From Bacillus sp. T33-2 (GTDB lineage Bacteria > Bacillota > Bacilli > Bacillales > Cytobacillaceae): a stretch of 64,000 bases of DNA. Position numbers and translations under genes: made by a program. The stretch lies in contig NZ_PGVB01000029.1 of the NCBI RefSeq assembly GCF_002860205.1, positions 62,001-126,000 on the forward strand, read 5' to 3'. Numbering within the stretch: the stretch's first letter is position 1; each line of letters starts with the position of its first letter. The notes under the pieces were generated by a model. The model worked only from the letters and a program-made list of their open reading frames with translations, ran no database searches and had not been told where the DNA came from. Shown in pieces: positions 19,394 to 29,224 of the stretch.

Positions 19394-19420
19394 CCGCGGG
19401 ACTGTTCCCGCGGTATTTTT
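19394..19420 (+). terminator. Terminator after secDF
   Basis: CCGCGGGA and TCCCGCGG form an 8-bp GC-rich stem with a CTGT loop followed by TATTTTT. Confidence 0.9.
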
Positions 19421-19452
19421 GTGCTGAAATTGGCTATGCGGCAGTAATGCTC

Positions 19453-19662
19453 CTGCGGGAGTAAATTGAAGTTATGCAGGAGTAAAGTTCGGCCATGCAG
19501 GAGTAAAGTTCGGCCATGCAGGAGTAAAGTTCGGCCATGCGGGACTAAAGTGCGGCCATGCGGGAGTAAAGTGCGGCCATGCGGGAGTAAAGTTCGGCCA
19601 TTCAGGAGTAAAGTTCGGCTAACTGGGAGTAAACTGCCTTTATGCGGGAGTAAATTCATACG
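19453..19662 (+). repeat. 10 x 21-bp intergenic tandem repeat array
   Basis: Ten head-to-tail 21-base units fill most of the secDF-recJ gap. The core word is GGAGTAAAGTTCGGCC preceded by ATGCA or ATGCG. Units 2-7 are nearly identical; the outer units (19453, 19621, 19642) are diverged. There are no spacers between units. It ends 15 bases before the recJ promoter -35. Frames through it are open because 21 is a multiple of three, but nothing suggests translation. Confidence 0.93.
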
Positions 19663-19677
19663 AGTTCCTTAATTCGA

Positions 19678-19706
19678 TTGAAACGTCCCTGCTGCTTTTG
19701 TATAAT
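19678..19706 (+). promoter_or_regulatory. Sigma-A promoter for recJ-apt
   Basis: TTGAAA (19678-19683) and TATAAT (19701-19706) are separated by exactly 17 bases. The recJ start lies 23 bases beyond the -10. Confidence 0.85.
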
Positions 19707-19728
19707 GAATAAGCTGAGGGGTGAACGA

Positions 19729-22086
19729 ATGTTAAAGTCTAAAAAACGGTGGATTGTTAAGCAGTCCGACCCAAATAAAACCGAACAGTTGGCAAATGAA
19801 CTGAATATAACTCCTCTGACAGCATCCTTGCTTGTCAATCGCGGACTGGATACCGTGGAAGCTGCCCGGTATTTTTTATTTGACCAGGACAGGGAATTCC
19901 ATGATCCTTTTTTGTTAAAGGACATGGATAAAGCAGTGGCCCGGATAAAAAAGTCAATCGAACAGCAGGACAAGATTCTGATATTCGGAGATTATGATGC
20001 CGATGGGGTCAGCAGTACCGCTGTGATGATGAAAACCCTGCTGGAGCTTGGCGCCAACGTCGAATTTTACATACCAAACCGCTTTACAGAAGGATACGGG
20101 CCTAATGAGGCAGCGTTCCGGCAGGCAGCTGAAAGTGGTGTTAAATTAATTATTACCGTCGATACCGGCATCGCTGCGGTGCATGAAGCAAATGTGGCCA
20201 GCGAGCTTGGCGTGGATTTGATCATCACCGACCATCATGAACCAGGACCTGAGCTGCCGGCTGCATACGCGATTATCCATCCTAAACTTCGGGACAGCGA
20301 ATATCCATTCAGGGACCTCGCCGGTGTCGGTGTAGCTTTTAAGCTTGCACACGCGCTTTATGGAGACGTACCTGGACATTTATTGGAAATTGCGGTGATT
20401 GGGACGATCGCAGACCTCGTCCCACTGCTTGGCGAAAACCGGCTTATCGCCCGAAAAGGAATTGAAAAACTGAAGACTACCACCAATACTGGGCTTCGCG
20501 CCTTGTTTTCATTGACCAAGACCGACATGGGCAGTATTAATGAAGAGACGATTGGGTTTCTCGTTGGCCCCAGGATCAATGCTGCTGGAAGGCTTGGCAG
20601 TGCCGAACCGGCTGTACATCTGCTCATGACAGATGATCCTTCTGAAGCAAGAATGCTGGCAGAAGAGATAGATGTTCTCAATAAGGAAAGGCAGGCCCTT
20701 GTTTCCTCAATTGCCGAAGAAGCCATCTTCAAAGTGGAAAAGAACTACCCGATCATTGAAAATGACGTGATTGTTGTCGGGCAAAGCGGCTGGAACGCAG
20801 GGGTGATAGGCATTGTCGCATCACGGCTTGTTGAAAAGTTTTACCGTCCTGCAATCGTGCTGAGTTTTGATGAGGAAAAGGGACTTGCCAAAGGATCGGC
20901 CAGAAGCATAGCAGGCTTTGATTTGTTTAAAAATTTGTCCAAATGCCGTGAGTTGCTCCCCCACTTCGGAGGCCATCCGATGGCAGCAGGGATGACGCTG
21001 AAGCTGGAGGATGTGGACGAGCTCAGGCGCCGCCTGAACGGACTCGCCCGCAGCCAGTTAACGGAAGAGGATTTAATTCCGGCTGTGCAAATAGATGGCA
21101 TTGTTGACTTGTCTGACATTCGCCTCGATTCAATCGAAGAAATCGGTTTACTTTCACCCTATGGCGTCAGTAATCCGAAGCCGACCATGATGTTAAAGGA
21201 TGCACGGGTATCGGCGATGAGAAAAATTGGATCAGGCCAGAACCATTTAAAGATGACACTTGAAAAAGAAGGCAGCACCCTTGATGGGATCGGTTTTGGC
21301 CTTGGTGACCTTTACGACCAGATTTCCCCTTTTTCAAGCCTGTCAGCTATTGGGGAATTATCGATAAATGAATGGAACAATGTTAGGAAACCGCAAATAT
21401 TCCTTAAAGATTTGGCTGTAGATTCTTGGCAGCTATTTGACCTGAGGGGCTTAAAGCGGCCGGAGAGGCTGCCTGATCTTGTCCCTGCACAAAACCGGAA
21501 ATGGATTTTGTTCGATGGAGGGGTGATCAATAAGTTTTCTGCTTACTGCCCGGAAAGCATCACAGTTATCGAGACCGAAGCTGATGCTGAAAATATATTG
21601 ATAGAAGATGCGAATCTCGTATTATTGGACCTACCTCCATCAAAGGAGATACTTTTCAAGCTGGCCAACCGGAAGGCACCGGCCAGGATTTATGCATATT
21701 TCTATAAAGAAGACAGTGACTTTTTCAGCACGGTGCCCACTAGGGACCATTTTAAATGGTTTTATGCTTTCCTGGCTAAAAAAGGGCCGTTCGATTTAAA
21801 CAGGCATGGCGGCGAGCTCGCAAAATACCGGGGCTGGACTAGGGAAACCGTTGATTTTATGTCACAGGTGTTTTTTGAATTGGATTTTGTTAAAATAAAC
21901 AATGGATTTATTTCTTTAGAAAAAAGTGTTCCTAAAAGGGATTTATCAGAATCGACATCCTATCGGAAAAAACTTGCAACATTTGCTCTTGAAAATGATT
22001 TGCTGTATTCACCGTTTCAGCAGTTAAAAGGCTGGTTCGACCAAGTCATTCAAGGGTCGGTGAAAAATGAGGAGGCAATTAAATAA
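19729..22086 (+). CDS. recJ: Single-stranded-DNA exonuclease RecJ
   Basis: 5'-3' ssDNA exonuclease of recombination and mismatch repair. The protein has 785 aa. The DHH phosphoesterase core has [24 protein letters not shown] and ITDHHEPG, and the DHHA1 domain has [19 protein letters not shown]-terminal Firmicutes-specific domain (about 570-785) follows. ATG 19729 after GAGGGGTGAACGA was chosen; the frame opens further upstream, at 19678, but that lies in the promoter. The stop overlaps the apt start by one base (TAATG). Confidence 0.95.
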   Translation: MLKSKKRWIVKQSDPNKTEQLANELNITPLTASLLVNRGLDTVEAARYFLFDQDREFHDPFLLKDMDKAVARIKKSIEQQDKILIFGDYDADGVSSTAVMMKTLLELGANVEFYIPNRFTEGYGPNEAAFRQAAESGVKLIITVDTGIAAVHEANVASELGVDLIITDHHEPGPELPAAYAIIHPKLRDSEYPFRDLAGVGVAFKLAHALYGDVPGHLLEIAVIGTIADLVPLLGENRLIARKGIEKLKTTTNTGLRALFSLTKTDMGSINEETIGFLVGPRINAAGRLGSAEPAVHLLMTDDPSEARMLAEEIDVLNKERQALVSSIAEEAIFKVEKNYPIIENDVIVVGQSGWNAGVIGIVASRLVEKFYRPAIVLSFDEEKGLAKGSARSIAGFDLFKNLSKCRELLPHFGGHPMAAGMTLKLEDVDELRRRLNGLARSQLTEEDLIPAVQIDGIVDLSDIRLDSIEEIGLLSPYGVSNPKPTMMLKDARVSAMRKIGSGQNHLKMTLEKEGSTLDGIGFGLGDLYDQISPFSSLSAIGELSINEWNNVRKPQIFLKDLAVDSWQLFDLRGLKRPERLPDLVPAQNRKWILFDGGVINKFSAYCPESITVIETEADAENILIEDANLVLLDLPPSKEILFKLANRKAPARIYAYFYKEDSDFFSTVPTRDHFKWFYAFLAKKGPFDLNRHGGELAKYRGWTRETVDFMSQVFFELDFVKINNGFISLEKSVPKRDLSESTSYRKKLATFALENDLLYSPFQQLKGWFDQVIQGSVKNEEAIK

Positions 22087-22598
22087 TGGATTTAAAGCAA
22101 TACGTAACCATCGTTCCCGACTGGCCGAAGCCAGGGATTAAGTTCAAGGACATAACAACATTGATGGATAACGGGGATGCGTATAAATATGCGACTGACC
22201 AGATCGTGGCCTATGCCCGCGAGAAGAAGATTGACCTTGTTGTCGGACCGGAAGCGCGCGGCTTCATTATCGGATGTCCGGTCGCTTATTCACTCGGAGT
22301 CGGGTTTGCCCCTGTCCGCAAGGAAGGCAAGCTCCCCCGCGAAACCATTAAGGTGAATTACGGCCTCGAGTATGGCAAGGACGTTTTAACCATTCACAAA
22401 GATGCAATCAAACCGGGACAGCGGGTGCTCATCACTGATGACCTGCTGGCAACTGGAGGAACAATTGAAGCGACGATTAAGCTTGTGGAAGAGCTCGGGG
22501 GCGTTGTTGCCGGGATAGCTTTTTTAATCGAGCTGGCTTACCTTGAAGGGCGCAGCAAGCTTGATGGCTACGATATTTTGACATTGATGCAATTTTAA
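22086..22598 (+). CDS. apt: Adenine phosphoribosyltransferase
   Basis: Salvages adenine to AMP using PRPP. The protein has 170 aa, with the PRPP-binding motif [13 protein letters not shown], the segment [17 protein letters not shown] and the N-terminal [16 protein letters not shown]. The ATG overlaps the recJ stop by one base, so translation is coupled; GAGGAGGC lies at the end of recJ. An intrinsic terminator follows and relA lies downstream as in B. subtilis. Confidence 0.97.
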   Translation: MDLKQYVTIVPDWPKPGIKFKDITTLMDNGDAYKYATDQIVAYAREKKIDLVVGPEARGFIIGCPVAYSLGVGFAPVRKEGKLPRETIKVNYGLEYGKDVLTIHKDAIKPGQRVLITDDLLATGGTIEATIKLVEELGGVVAGIAFLIELAYLEGRSKLDGYDILTLMQF

Positions 22599-22608
22599 CA
22601 AGTAAAGG

Positions 22609-22638
22609 CGGCACTTCGTAATGGAGTGCCCTTTTTGT
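22609..22638 (+). terminator. Terminator after apt
   Basis: GGCACTTC (22610-22617) and GGAGTGCC (22623-22630) form an 8-bp stem with a 5-base loop followed by CTTTTT. The next 230 bases up to relA are AT-rich, with a TATAAT at 22769-22774 but no clear -35; nothing else is seen there. Confidence 0.85.
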
Positions 22639-22872
22639 GTTGCTGGTAAATATTTTTCGACATAATTCTTATTTTCGCCGAAAAAAAGCATCAATCTCTT
22701 TACATCTTTGTTTTTTTCTTGAATAATAATAACAATCCTTAAAAGTATTCAATTGATTAATTTCGGACTATAATGTTTTATCCATGTTTTTTAAAATTGA
22801 TCCCTGAAGTAAACGGCGCATTCTTTCAGAAATATATAAATTTTTATAAATGAGATAAAATTAGGTGATCCT

Positions 22873-25068
22873 ATGGCGAATGATCAGGTGTTGACCGCCG
22901 AGCAAGTCATCGATTGTACAAGAGCATATTTAAATGATGAGAATGTGGAAATGGTTAAAAAAGCTTATGAATTCGCTAAACAGGCCCACCATGACCAGTA
23001 TCGGAAATCCGGCGAACCGTACATTATCCATCCCATCCAGGTTGCGGGGATACTTGCTGACCTCGAAATGGATCCGGCTACAGTCGCAGCCGGCTTTCTC
23101 CATGACGTCGTTGAAGATACAGAAGTAACCTTGAAGGATATCGAGGATGCGTTCAATGATGAAGTAGCTATGCTTGTAGATGGAGTGACAAAACTCGGTA
23201 AAATTAAATATAAATCACAAGAAGAGCAGCAGGCCGAAAACCATCGCAAAATGTTTGTGGCGATGGCCCAGGATATACGGGTCATTTTGATTAAGCTGGC
23301 TGACCGTCTTCATAACATGCGGACTTTAAAACACTTGCCGGCCGAAAAGCAGCGGAGGATTTCCAATGAAACATTGGAGATTTTTGCGCCTCTGGCACAC
23401 CGTCTCGGGATCTCAAAAATTAAATGGGAGCTTGAAGATACTGCATTACGGTATTTAAATCCGCAGCAATACTATCGGATTGTTAATCTGATGAAAAAGA
23501 AACGGGCTGAGCGTGAACAGTATTTGGAAGATGTCATCCAGGAAGTCCGTGACCGCGTGAGTGAAGTTTCAATCAAGGCTGAAATTTCGGGAAGGCCAAA
23601 GCATATTTACAGCATCTACCGGAAAATGGTACTGCAGAATAAACAGTTTAATGAAATATATGATTTATTGGCAGTCCGGATTGTCGTCAACAGCATCAAA
23701 GACTGTTACGCAGTGCTCGGTATCATCCATACATGCTGGAAGCCGATGCCTGGGCGCTTTAAGGATTATATCGCGATGCCGAAGCAGAATATGTACCAAT
23801 CTCTGCATACAACGGTGATCGGGCCAAAAGGGGACCCGCTAGAGGTCCAGATCCGGACGTTTGATATGCACCAGATTGCTGAATTCGGGATTGCCGCCCA
23901 CTGGGCGTATAAAGAAGGAAAGCCTGTCAGTGAAAGCTCCGCGCTTGAGAAGAAATTCACCTGGTTCAGGGAGATTCTCGAATTTCAAAACGACACCGCG
24001 AATGCCGAAGAGTTTATGGAGTCACTGAAAATTGATCTGTTTTCGGATATGGTATTCGTATTTACCCCAAAGGGGGATGTAATTGAATTGCCATCCGGAT
24101 CGGTTCCGATTGACTTTGCGTACCGGATCCACTCGGAGATCGGCAATAAGACGATTGGTGCAAAGGTGAACGGCAAGATGGTTACCCTGGATTATAAGCT
24201 TAAAACGGGGGATATCATCGAGATCATGACATCCAAGCATTCTTATGGTCCGAGCCAGGATTGGCTGAAACTGGCACAGACATCGCAGGCAAAAAATAAA
24301 ATCAGGCAGTTCTTTAAAAAGCAGCGCAAGGATGAAAACGTAGAAAAAGGGCGCGAGCTTGTCGAAAAAGAAATCAAGGCGATGGAATTTGACATAAAAG
24401 AGATTTTGACGCCTGATAACCTGAAGAGGGTAGCGGATAAGTTTAACTTTGCGAGTGATGAAGATATGTACGCCGCAGTCGGCTATAACGGTGTCACTGC
24501 CCTTCAAGTTGCCAACCGCCTGACTGAAAAATGGCGGAAAAAGCGGGATAAGGAGCAGGAAGTCGACATCTCTAACGCTGTATCAGAACTCAAAACGCTG
24601 CCAAATGTGAAAAAGCGGGAATCAGGTGTGAGGGTATCAGGAATTGATAATCTGCTGATCAGGCTGTCCCGCTGCTGCAACCCGGTCCCGGGTGATGAAA
24701 TTGTCGGCTTCATCACGAAGGGAAGAGGCGTTTCCGTCCATCGCGCTGACTGCACGAACATCAATACAGATGATGCACAGGCGCGGCTTATTCCGGTCGA
24801 ATGGGAAACAGGGCTGAACGACCGGAAAGAATACAATGTCGACATTGAAATCAGTGGTTATGACAGGCGCGGCCTGCTCAATGAGGTTCTTCAGGCCGTC
24901 AATGAAACAAAGACGAACATCTCGGCTGTGGCCGGAAAATCAGACCGGAACAAGGTCGCCACAATCAATATGTCGATTGCTATCCACAATGTGAGCCACC
25001 TTCATAAGGTGGTCGACAGAATTAAACAAATACCGGATATATATGCGGTAAGAAGAATGATGAGTTAA
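22873..25068 (+). CDS. relA: Bifunctional (p)ppGpp synthetase/hydrolase RelA (Rel)
   Basis: Ribosome-associated enzyme that makes and degrades the alarmone (p)ppGpp. The protein has 731 aa: an N-terminal hydrolase HD domain with His53 and the HDVVED motif at 77-82, a synthetase domain ([32 protein letters not shown]), and the TGS domain ([20 protein letters not shown]). The zinc-finger region [14 protein letters not shown] and a C-terminal ACT domain ([12 protein letters not shown]) complete it. Both catalytic halves look intact. dtd follows 10 bases downstream. Confidence 0.96.
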   Translation: MANDQVLTAEQVIDCTRAYLNDENVEMVKKAYEFAKQAHHDQYRKSGEPYIIHPIQVAGILADLEMDPATVAAGFLHDVVEDTEVTLKDIEDAFNDEVAMLVDGVTKLGKIKYKSQEEQQAENHRKMFVAMAQDIRVILIKLADRLHNMRTLKHLPAEKQRRISNETLEIFAPLAHRLGISKIKWELEDTALRYLNPQQYYRIVNLMKKKRAEREQYLEDVIQEVRDRVSEVSIKAEISGRPKHIYSIYRKMVLQNKQFNEIYDLLAVRIVVNSIKDCYAVLGIIHTCWKPMPGRFKDYIAMPKQNMYQSLHTTVIGPKGDPLEVQIRTFDMHQIAEFGIAAHWAYKEGKPVSESSALEKKFTWFREILEFQNDTANAEEFMESLKIDLFSDMVFVFTPKGDVIELPSGSVPIDFAYRIHSEIGNKTIGAKVNGKMVTLDYKLKTGDIIEIMTSKHSYGPSQDWLKLAQTSQAKNKIRQFFKKQRKDENVEKGRELVEKEIKAMEFDIKEILTPDNLKRVADKFNFASDEDMYAAVGYNGVTALQVANRLTEKWRKKRDKEQEVDISNAVSELKTLPNVKKRESGVRVSGIDNLLIRLSRCCNPVPGDEIVGFITKGRGVSVHRADCTNINTDDAQARLIPVEWETGLNDRKEYNVDIEISGYDRRGLLNEVLQAVNETKTNISAVAGKSDRNKVATINMSIAIHNVSHLHKVVDRIKQIPDIYAVRRMMS

Positions 25069-25078
25069 GGGGAAAAAC

Positions 25079-25519
25079 ATGCGAGTCGTTGTACAGAGAA
25101 GCAAAGAAGCGTCGGTGACTGTGGACGGGGAAATCACCGGCTCAATCAGGCATGGCTTTGTTGTCCTCGTTGGGGTTACGCATGGGGACAAGGGAGAGGA
25201 TGCCGCATTTCTGGCGGATAAGGTCGCCAATCTGCGTGTTTTTGAAGACACAGGGGGAAAGATGAATTTATCACTTTTGGATGCGGCCGGTGAAGTGTTA
25301 TCCGTTTCGCAGTTTACCCTTTACGGGGATTGCCGGAAAGGCAGGCGCCCCAATTTCATGGAAGCGGCCCGCCCGGAGCACGCTGTCAAAATTTACGATG
25401 CTTTCAATCATCATCTGCGAGAAAAAGGTTTAAAAGTCGAGACGGGAGTGTTTGGGGCGATGATGGATGTGAAGCTTACAAATGACGGTCCCGTCACATT
25501 GATAATCGAAAGTAAATAA
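25079..25519 (+). CDS. dtd: D-aminoacyl-tRNA deacylase
   Basis: Hydrolyses D-aminoacyl-tRNAs (and Gly-tRNA-Ala), protecting translation. The protein has 146 aa and carries the two active-site signatures [10 protein letters not shown] and NDGPVTL (the NxGPVT motif). The start ATG lies after GGGGAAAAAC. It forms an operon with relA, as in most Bacillus. Confidence 0.95.
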   Translation: MRVVVQRSKEASVTVDGEITGSIRHGFVVLVGVTHGDKGEDAAFLADKVANLRVFEDTGGKMNLSLLDAAGEVLSVSQFTLYGDCRKGRRPNFMEAARPEHAVKIYDAFNHHLREKGLKVETGVFGAMMDVKLTNDGPVTLIIESK

Positions 25520-25558
25520 AAGGAAGAACTCGGCATCGTTCGAGTCCTTCCTTTTTTT
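25518..25558 (+). terminator. Terminator after dtd
   Basis: AAAGGAAGAACTCG (25519-25532) pairs with CGAGTCCTTCCTTT (25541-25554) with one mismatch, followed by T residues. Confidence 0.85.
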
Positions 25559-25638
25559 GATGTATCAATCGCGAAATTAGTGCGTACTAACGCGAGAATG
25601 CTGTTATTCCCTGAATATTTGAATCTCGCACCAACAGG

Positions 25639-27168
25639 TTAATTCTCCTTAAAATGCCGGGCCAGCCCTTCATAAATCCCGGCTGCCACCGCTTCCTGGT
25701 ATTGTGATGATTTGACCAGCATTTCCTCGGTTGGGCTGCTCAAATAGCCAAGCTCGAGAAGCACAGCTTTACTGCTGTTTTCCCGCACGACATGAAAATC
25801 ACCCTGCCTGACTCCGCGGTTTTTTAATTTTGTCCTTTTAATCACTGATGAGTGAATTTGTTCGGATAGAGCCTTTTGGTATCCATGATAATAATAGCTT
25901 GTCATCCCTCTTACACTCCGGTCGTTGATGCTGTCATAATGCAGGCTAATAAAAACATCTGCATCAAGGCTGTTTGCCATGCTTCTCCGAGCGCTTAAAG
26001 ACATATATGTATCGTGGCTTCGGGTAAGGACTACATTGGCACCAGAGCTTTTCAATTTCGCATAGACAAGCTTGGCTGTCCTGAGGGTCAGTTCCTTCTC
26101 CAATGTCCCGCGTGCACCTGTCGTGCCGTTGTCCCTTCCTCCGTGGCCGGGGTCAATTATGATCAGTTTATTCCTGGCGTGGACTTCGGCTCCGGGTTTT
26201 TCGATTTGGGGTCCCGCACCGGCAACGGAAACGAGCCATCCTGCTATGTATGCATCGGAACCATTTTTTAAGCGGATTTGGTACCAGTCATTATTCAGGC
26301 CCACCACTTCAAAAGAATCCCCCTGGCTGGCCCGCTGGACCACTGCATTTTCCGTGCCAGGCCCCTTGCGGATATTTGTGCCGTTGAATAATATCTTTAC
26401 CCGGCTGTTTTTTAGCGCATCCGCTGATGGAACCGGCTTTTTTTGAGAGGTTTTTTCAAAAAACCAGCCAGCTGCCCAGCCATAAGATCCTGGTTTATAT
26501 TCTATCTTCACCCAATTATTAGTTTCCTCCAAAATTTTAAATTGCTCACCTTGTGAAACAGATCCTACCAGCTTTGCATTCAGGGATCCTTGATTCCTGA
26601 CGCTTAATGTGGAGGCAGTCACCGTTCCCACTGTACTGCCTGCATTCTTGGGCTGGTTATCACTGGATACGGAGACAAATTGGCTGTTGATCCATGCTTT
26701 TTGTCGAGAAAAGCTAATTTGTGTCCAACTGTTTGATTGTGAGAGGATCGTAATGGACTCCCCCCGGTTCATCTTCCCGATTACTTTAGCGTTCATGGAA
26801 GCTCCATCACGGATGTTGACGGAATCAGCTGTTACCGTGCCCTGTCTGGTTTTGCCGGAAGGTTCTGTTCCTTCCGCTGGCTTATTTTTCTCGTCAACCG
26901 TAACGAACCACTCCGCAACCCAGCCTTTTTTTGCACCTGTAAGCTTAATCTGAATCCAATCCCCGGTTTGTTTTACAACTAGATATTTCTCCCCTTTGTT
27001 TACCCTGGCTGTGACTGAGTAGCTCAAACCCGGGCCTTCCCTGACATTTAGCTTATTGGTGCCGATCGTAACAGATTTGCTTTCAGCAATCGCAGGATGT
27101 TGATCCGCAAAGCTTCCGGCAGCAAGTGTAATAGTCAGCAAAACTGCAATTATTCTATGTCTGAGCAA
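25639..27168 (-). CDS. yrvJ: N-acetylmuramoyl-L-alanine amidase with SH3 repeats (YrvJ-like)
   Basis: Secreted cell-wall hydrolase that cleaves the amide bond between MurNAc and L-Ala. The 509 aa comprise a signal peptide (IIAVLLTITLAAGSFADQHP), four bacterial SH3 domains (KLNVREGPG, SVNIRDGAS, TLSVRNQGS and TNIRKGPG mark their starts), and a C-terminal Amidase_3 domain. That domain has the zinc-site elements IIIDPGHGGRDNG, TLEKELTL, FISLHYDS and the catalytic Glu in AVLLELGYLSS. It starts with TTG at 27168 behind GGGGAGAGAG. It is read against its neighbours, as is yrvJ in B. subtilis. Confidence 0.92.
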   Translation of the reverse strand: MLRHRIIAVLLTITLAAGSFADQHPAIAESKSVTIGTNKLNVREGPGLSYSVTARVNKGEKYLVVKQTGDWIQIKLTGAKKGWVAEWFVTVDEKNKPAEGTEPSGKTRQGTVTADSVNIRDGASMNAKVIGKMNRGESITILSQSNSWTQISFSRQKAWINSQFVSVSSDNQPKNAGSTVGTVTASTLSVRNQGSLNAKLVGSVSQGEQFKILEETNNWVKIEYKPGSYGWAAGWFFEKTSQKKPVPSADALKNSRVKILFNGTNIRKGPGTENAVVQRASQGDSFEVVGLNNDWYQIRLKNGSDAYIAGWLVSVAGAGPQIEKPGAEVHARNKLIIIDPGHGGRDNGTTGARGTLEKELTLRTAKLVYAKLKSSGANVVLTRSHDTYMSLSARRSMANSLDADVFISLHYDSINDRSVRGMTSYYYHGYQKALSEQIHSSVIKRTKLKNRGVRQGDFHVVRENSSKAVLLELGYLSSPTEEMLVKSSQYQEAVAAGIYEGLARHFKEN

Positions 27169-27387
27169 TTCTCTCTCTCCCCTGAAATGTATGAGTAAAG
27201 CCTGTCCGTATAGTATCCCTGATTTTTAGTTTAAAGGATTTTGGCAGTTAAAACACTGCTCATTGATAAATATCGTCCATAGGCCTACGAATATTTAAAC
27301 AAAATCCTATATTTACCCAAAAAGTAGTGAAAAAATATTAAATGAGGTGGGAAGAATAGGGGGGACAAAGAAACGGAAGGTGATCAT

Positions 27388-27564
27388 ATGAGATTAAGTG
27401 AAAAAGGGATGGCTGCACATTTCGGCAAAAATCAACTATTTGGTGTCAACTTTCATGATTTTATCGATATGGAGCAAAATTCCAACATGATCGAACTGGC
27501 ATCAGAATTTGGACTGTCGCTTCGAGATGTGAAAAAGTTAAAAAAACATCTTGAGCGGTCTTAA
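27388..27564 (+). CDS. Small conserved protein (YrzK-like) upstream of hisS
   Basis: 58-aa ORF with a good ribosome binding site (GGAAGGTGATCAT before the ATG). It begins MRLSEKGMAAHFGKNQLFGV and ends LASEFGLSLRDVKKLKKHLE. The C-terminal half reads like a helix-turn-helix (ASEFGLSLRDVKKLKKHL), so DNA or RNA polymerase contact is possible but unproven. B. subtilis has a small gene (yrzK) at this position between yrvJ and hisS; I infer equivalence from position and size. The stop is followed eight bases later by the hisS promoter -35. Confidence 0.7.
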   Translation: MRLSEKGMAAHFGKNQLFGVNFHDFIDMEQNSNMIELASEFGLSLRDVKKLKKHLERS

Positions 27565-27571
27565 TTGGTTC

Positions 27572-27600
27572 TTGACATTCTAAAAACGAGTCCGTATCAT
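27572..27600 (+). promoter_or_regulatory. Sigma-A promoter for the hisS-aspS operon
   Basis: TTGACA (27572-27577) and TATCAT (27595-27600) are separated by 17 bases; transcription should start near 27607, upstream of the T-box stem I. Confidence 0.88.
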
Positions 27601-27636
27601 TAGATAAATAAAAATGTCATATGGTTACATTACCGT

Positions 27637-27893
27637 TAATGGAGCATAGTAGTTAAGAACCACATGAATAGAGAGGATATGCCGTGGCTGAAAGCATTTC
27701 CGCATGATGTCTTGATGAATGAACACTCCGGAGGTTTCCCCCTGAAAGCTGGCGACCTTAGCCATTAGTAGGGGAGAACGTATTCAGGCGTTAACTGTTA
27801 AAGAGGAAGTGCGTGTTTCTGCGCCTTCAATTAGGGTGGCACCACGGGATCCAGGCTCTCGTCCCTTGTTTTAGACAAGGAGACGAGGGCTTT
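27637..27893 (+). promoter_or_regulatory. T-box riboswitch upstream of hisS-aspS
   Basis: Stem I base GGAG (27641-27644) pairs with CTCC (27726-27729). The AGTA loop-E motif is at 27648-27651, and GTTAAGA (27652-27658) pairs with TCTTGAT (27710-27716). The specifier strand is GAATGAACA (27717-27725), where AAC (27722-27724) aligns with the alaS specifier position; CAC (27724-27726) overlaps it. The T-box sequence AGGGTGGCACCACGG is at 27833-27847. The terminator CTCGTCCCTTGT with ACAAGGAGACGAG plus a T run lies at about 27857-27898. Uncharged tRNA binding should favour the antiterminator. Confidence 0.93.
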
Positions 27894-27938
27894 TTTATTT
27901 ACATAAGAGCTAAATCCGAAACAAGGAGGATGTATATA

Positions 27939-29210
27939 ATGTCAATCCGCGTACCTAGAGGCACACAGGATATATTGCCGGGCCAGGTGGAAAAGTGGCA
28001 GATGATTGAAGCAAAAGCAAGGGAGTTTTGTGAAAGATACCAGTACCGGGAAGTCCGGACACCGATTTTTGAACAGACTGACTTGTTTCTGAGGGGGGTC
28101 GGGGATACGACCGATATTGTCCAAAAAGAAATGTACAGCTTCGAGGACCGCGGCGGCCGGAGCCTGACTCTCCGTCCGGAGGGAACCGCAGCTGTGGTGA
28201 GGTCATATATCGAAAATAAAATGTTCGGAGATGCAAACCAGCCTGTAAAGCTGTATTACATGGGACCGATGTTCCGCTATGAACGCCCGCAGGCAGGGCG
28301 CTACCGCCAGTTCGTCCAGTTTGGGGTCGAGGCTATTGGCAGTGCGGATCCCGCCATTGACGCGGAGGTTATCTCCCTCGCCATGAGCCTGTACAAGGAG
28401 CTTGGCTTAAAGCAAATCAAATTGGTCATTAATAGCCTGGGCGACAAAGCAAGCCGGAAAGCGCACAGGGACGCACTTGTCAGCCATTTCAAACCGCGGA
28501 TCGGCGAGTTTTGCGGTGATTGCCAGGGCCGGCTTGAAAAAAATCCAATGCGGATCCTTGACTGCAAAGTGGACCGGAACCACGAGCTTATGAAAACAGC
28601 CCCGTCCATCATTGATTACCTGAATGATCATTCCAGCCACTATTATGCAAAAGTGAAGCGATATTTAACTGATCTCGGCATCCCTTTCGAGGAAGATCCA
28701 AATCTTGTGAGGGGCCTTGATTATTATACCCACACTGCTTTTGAAATTATGAGTGGCGCTGAAGGGTTCGGAGCAATTACAACACTTTGCGGCGGCGGCC
28801 GGTACAACGGCCTGGTCGAGGAAATAGGCGGTCCTGAAATACCTGGAATAGGTTTCGCCTTAAGTCTTGAAAGATTTGTTGCCGCGCTTGAGGCTGAAAA
28901 CGTTGAACTTCCTGTGAAAAAAGGAATCGACTGTTATCTTGTGTCGCTCGGGGAAGAAGCAAAGGATCATACGGTCAGTCTGCTCCATGAATTAAGGTCG
29001 GCAGGGTATTCAGCTGAACGGGACTATCTTGACAGAAAAATAAAAGCACAGTTTAAGGCAGCAGACCGTTCGAATGCCAAGTATGTTGCCGTGCTTGGAG
29101 AAGACGAGCTAAAAGCGAATAAAATTACTTTAAAAACGATGGAAACCGGGGATCAGGTAGAAATTGAGCTTGATTCATTTCTGGAAAAGTTCAAGGAAAA
29201 CTATAAATAA
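27939..29210 (+). CDS. hisS: Histidine-tRNA ligase
   Basis: Charges tRNA-His. The 423-aa class II synthetase starts [20 protein letters not shown], with motif 2 ([20 protein letters not shown]), the histidine-specific segments [14 protein letters not shown] and GGGRYNGL, motif 3 ([11 protein letters not shown]), and a C-terminal anticodon-binding domain. The start is ATG 27939 after AAGGAGGATG. The frame opens upstream inside the T-box terminator, which is not coding. aspS follows after 14 bases. Confidence 0.96.
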   Translation: MSIRVPRGTQDILPGQVEKWQMIEAKAREFCERYQYREVRTPIFEQTDLFLRGVGDTTDIVQKEMYSFEDRGGRSLTLRPEGTAAVVRSYIENKMFGDANQPVKLYYMGPMFRYERPQAGRYRQFVQFGVEAIGSADPAIDAEVISLAMSLYKELGLKQIKLVINSLGDKASRKAHRDALVSHFKPRIGEFCGDCQGRLEKNPMRILDCKVDRNHELMKTAPSIIDYLNDHSSHYYAKVKRYLTDLGIPFEEDPNLVRGLDYYTHTAFEIMSGAEGFGAITTLCGGGRYNGLVEEIGGPEIPGIGFALSLERFVAALEAENVELPVKKGIDCYLVSLGEEAKDHTVSLLHELRSAGYSAERDYLDRKIKAQFKAADRSNAKYVAVLGEDELKANKITLKTMETGDQVEIELDSFLEKFKENYK

Positions 29211-29224
29211 CGGGGGAAACCTAT

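Noticed and set aside
19453-19662. CRISPR array
   Set aside because: Units of 21 bases are directly abutting with no spacers, there are no cas genes nearby, and the units decay gradually at both ends.
19678-19728. Extended N-terminus of RecJ
   Set aside because: The frame is open, but these bases contain the consensus promoter TTGAAA-17-TATAAT, and the ATG at 19729 has a proper ribosome binding site and matches the family length.
27813-27938. Extended N-terminus of HisS
   Set aside because: The frame runs through the T-box antiterminator and terminator; the ATG at 27939 has AAGGAGG and the family N-terminus.
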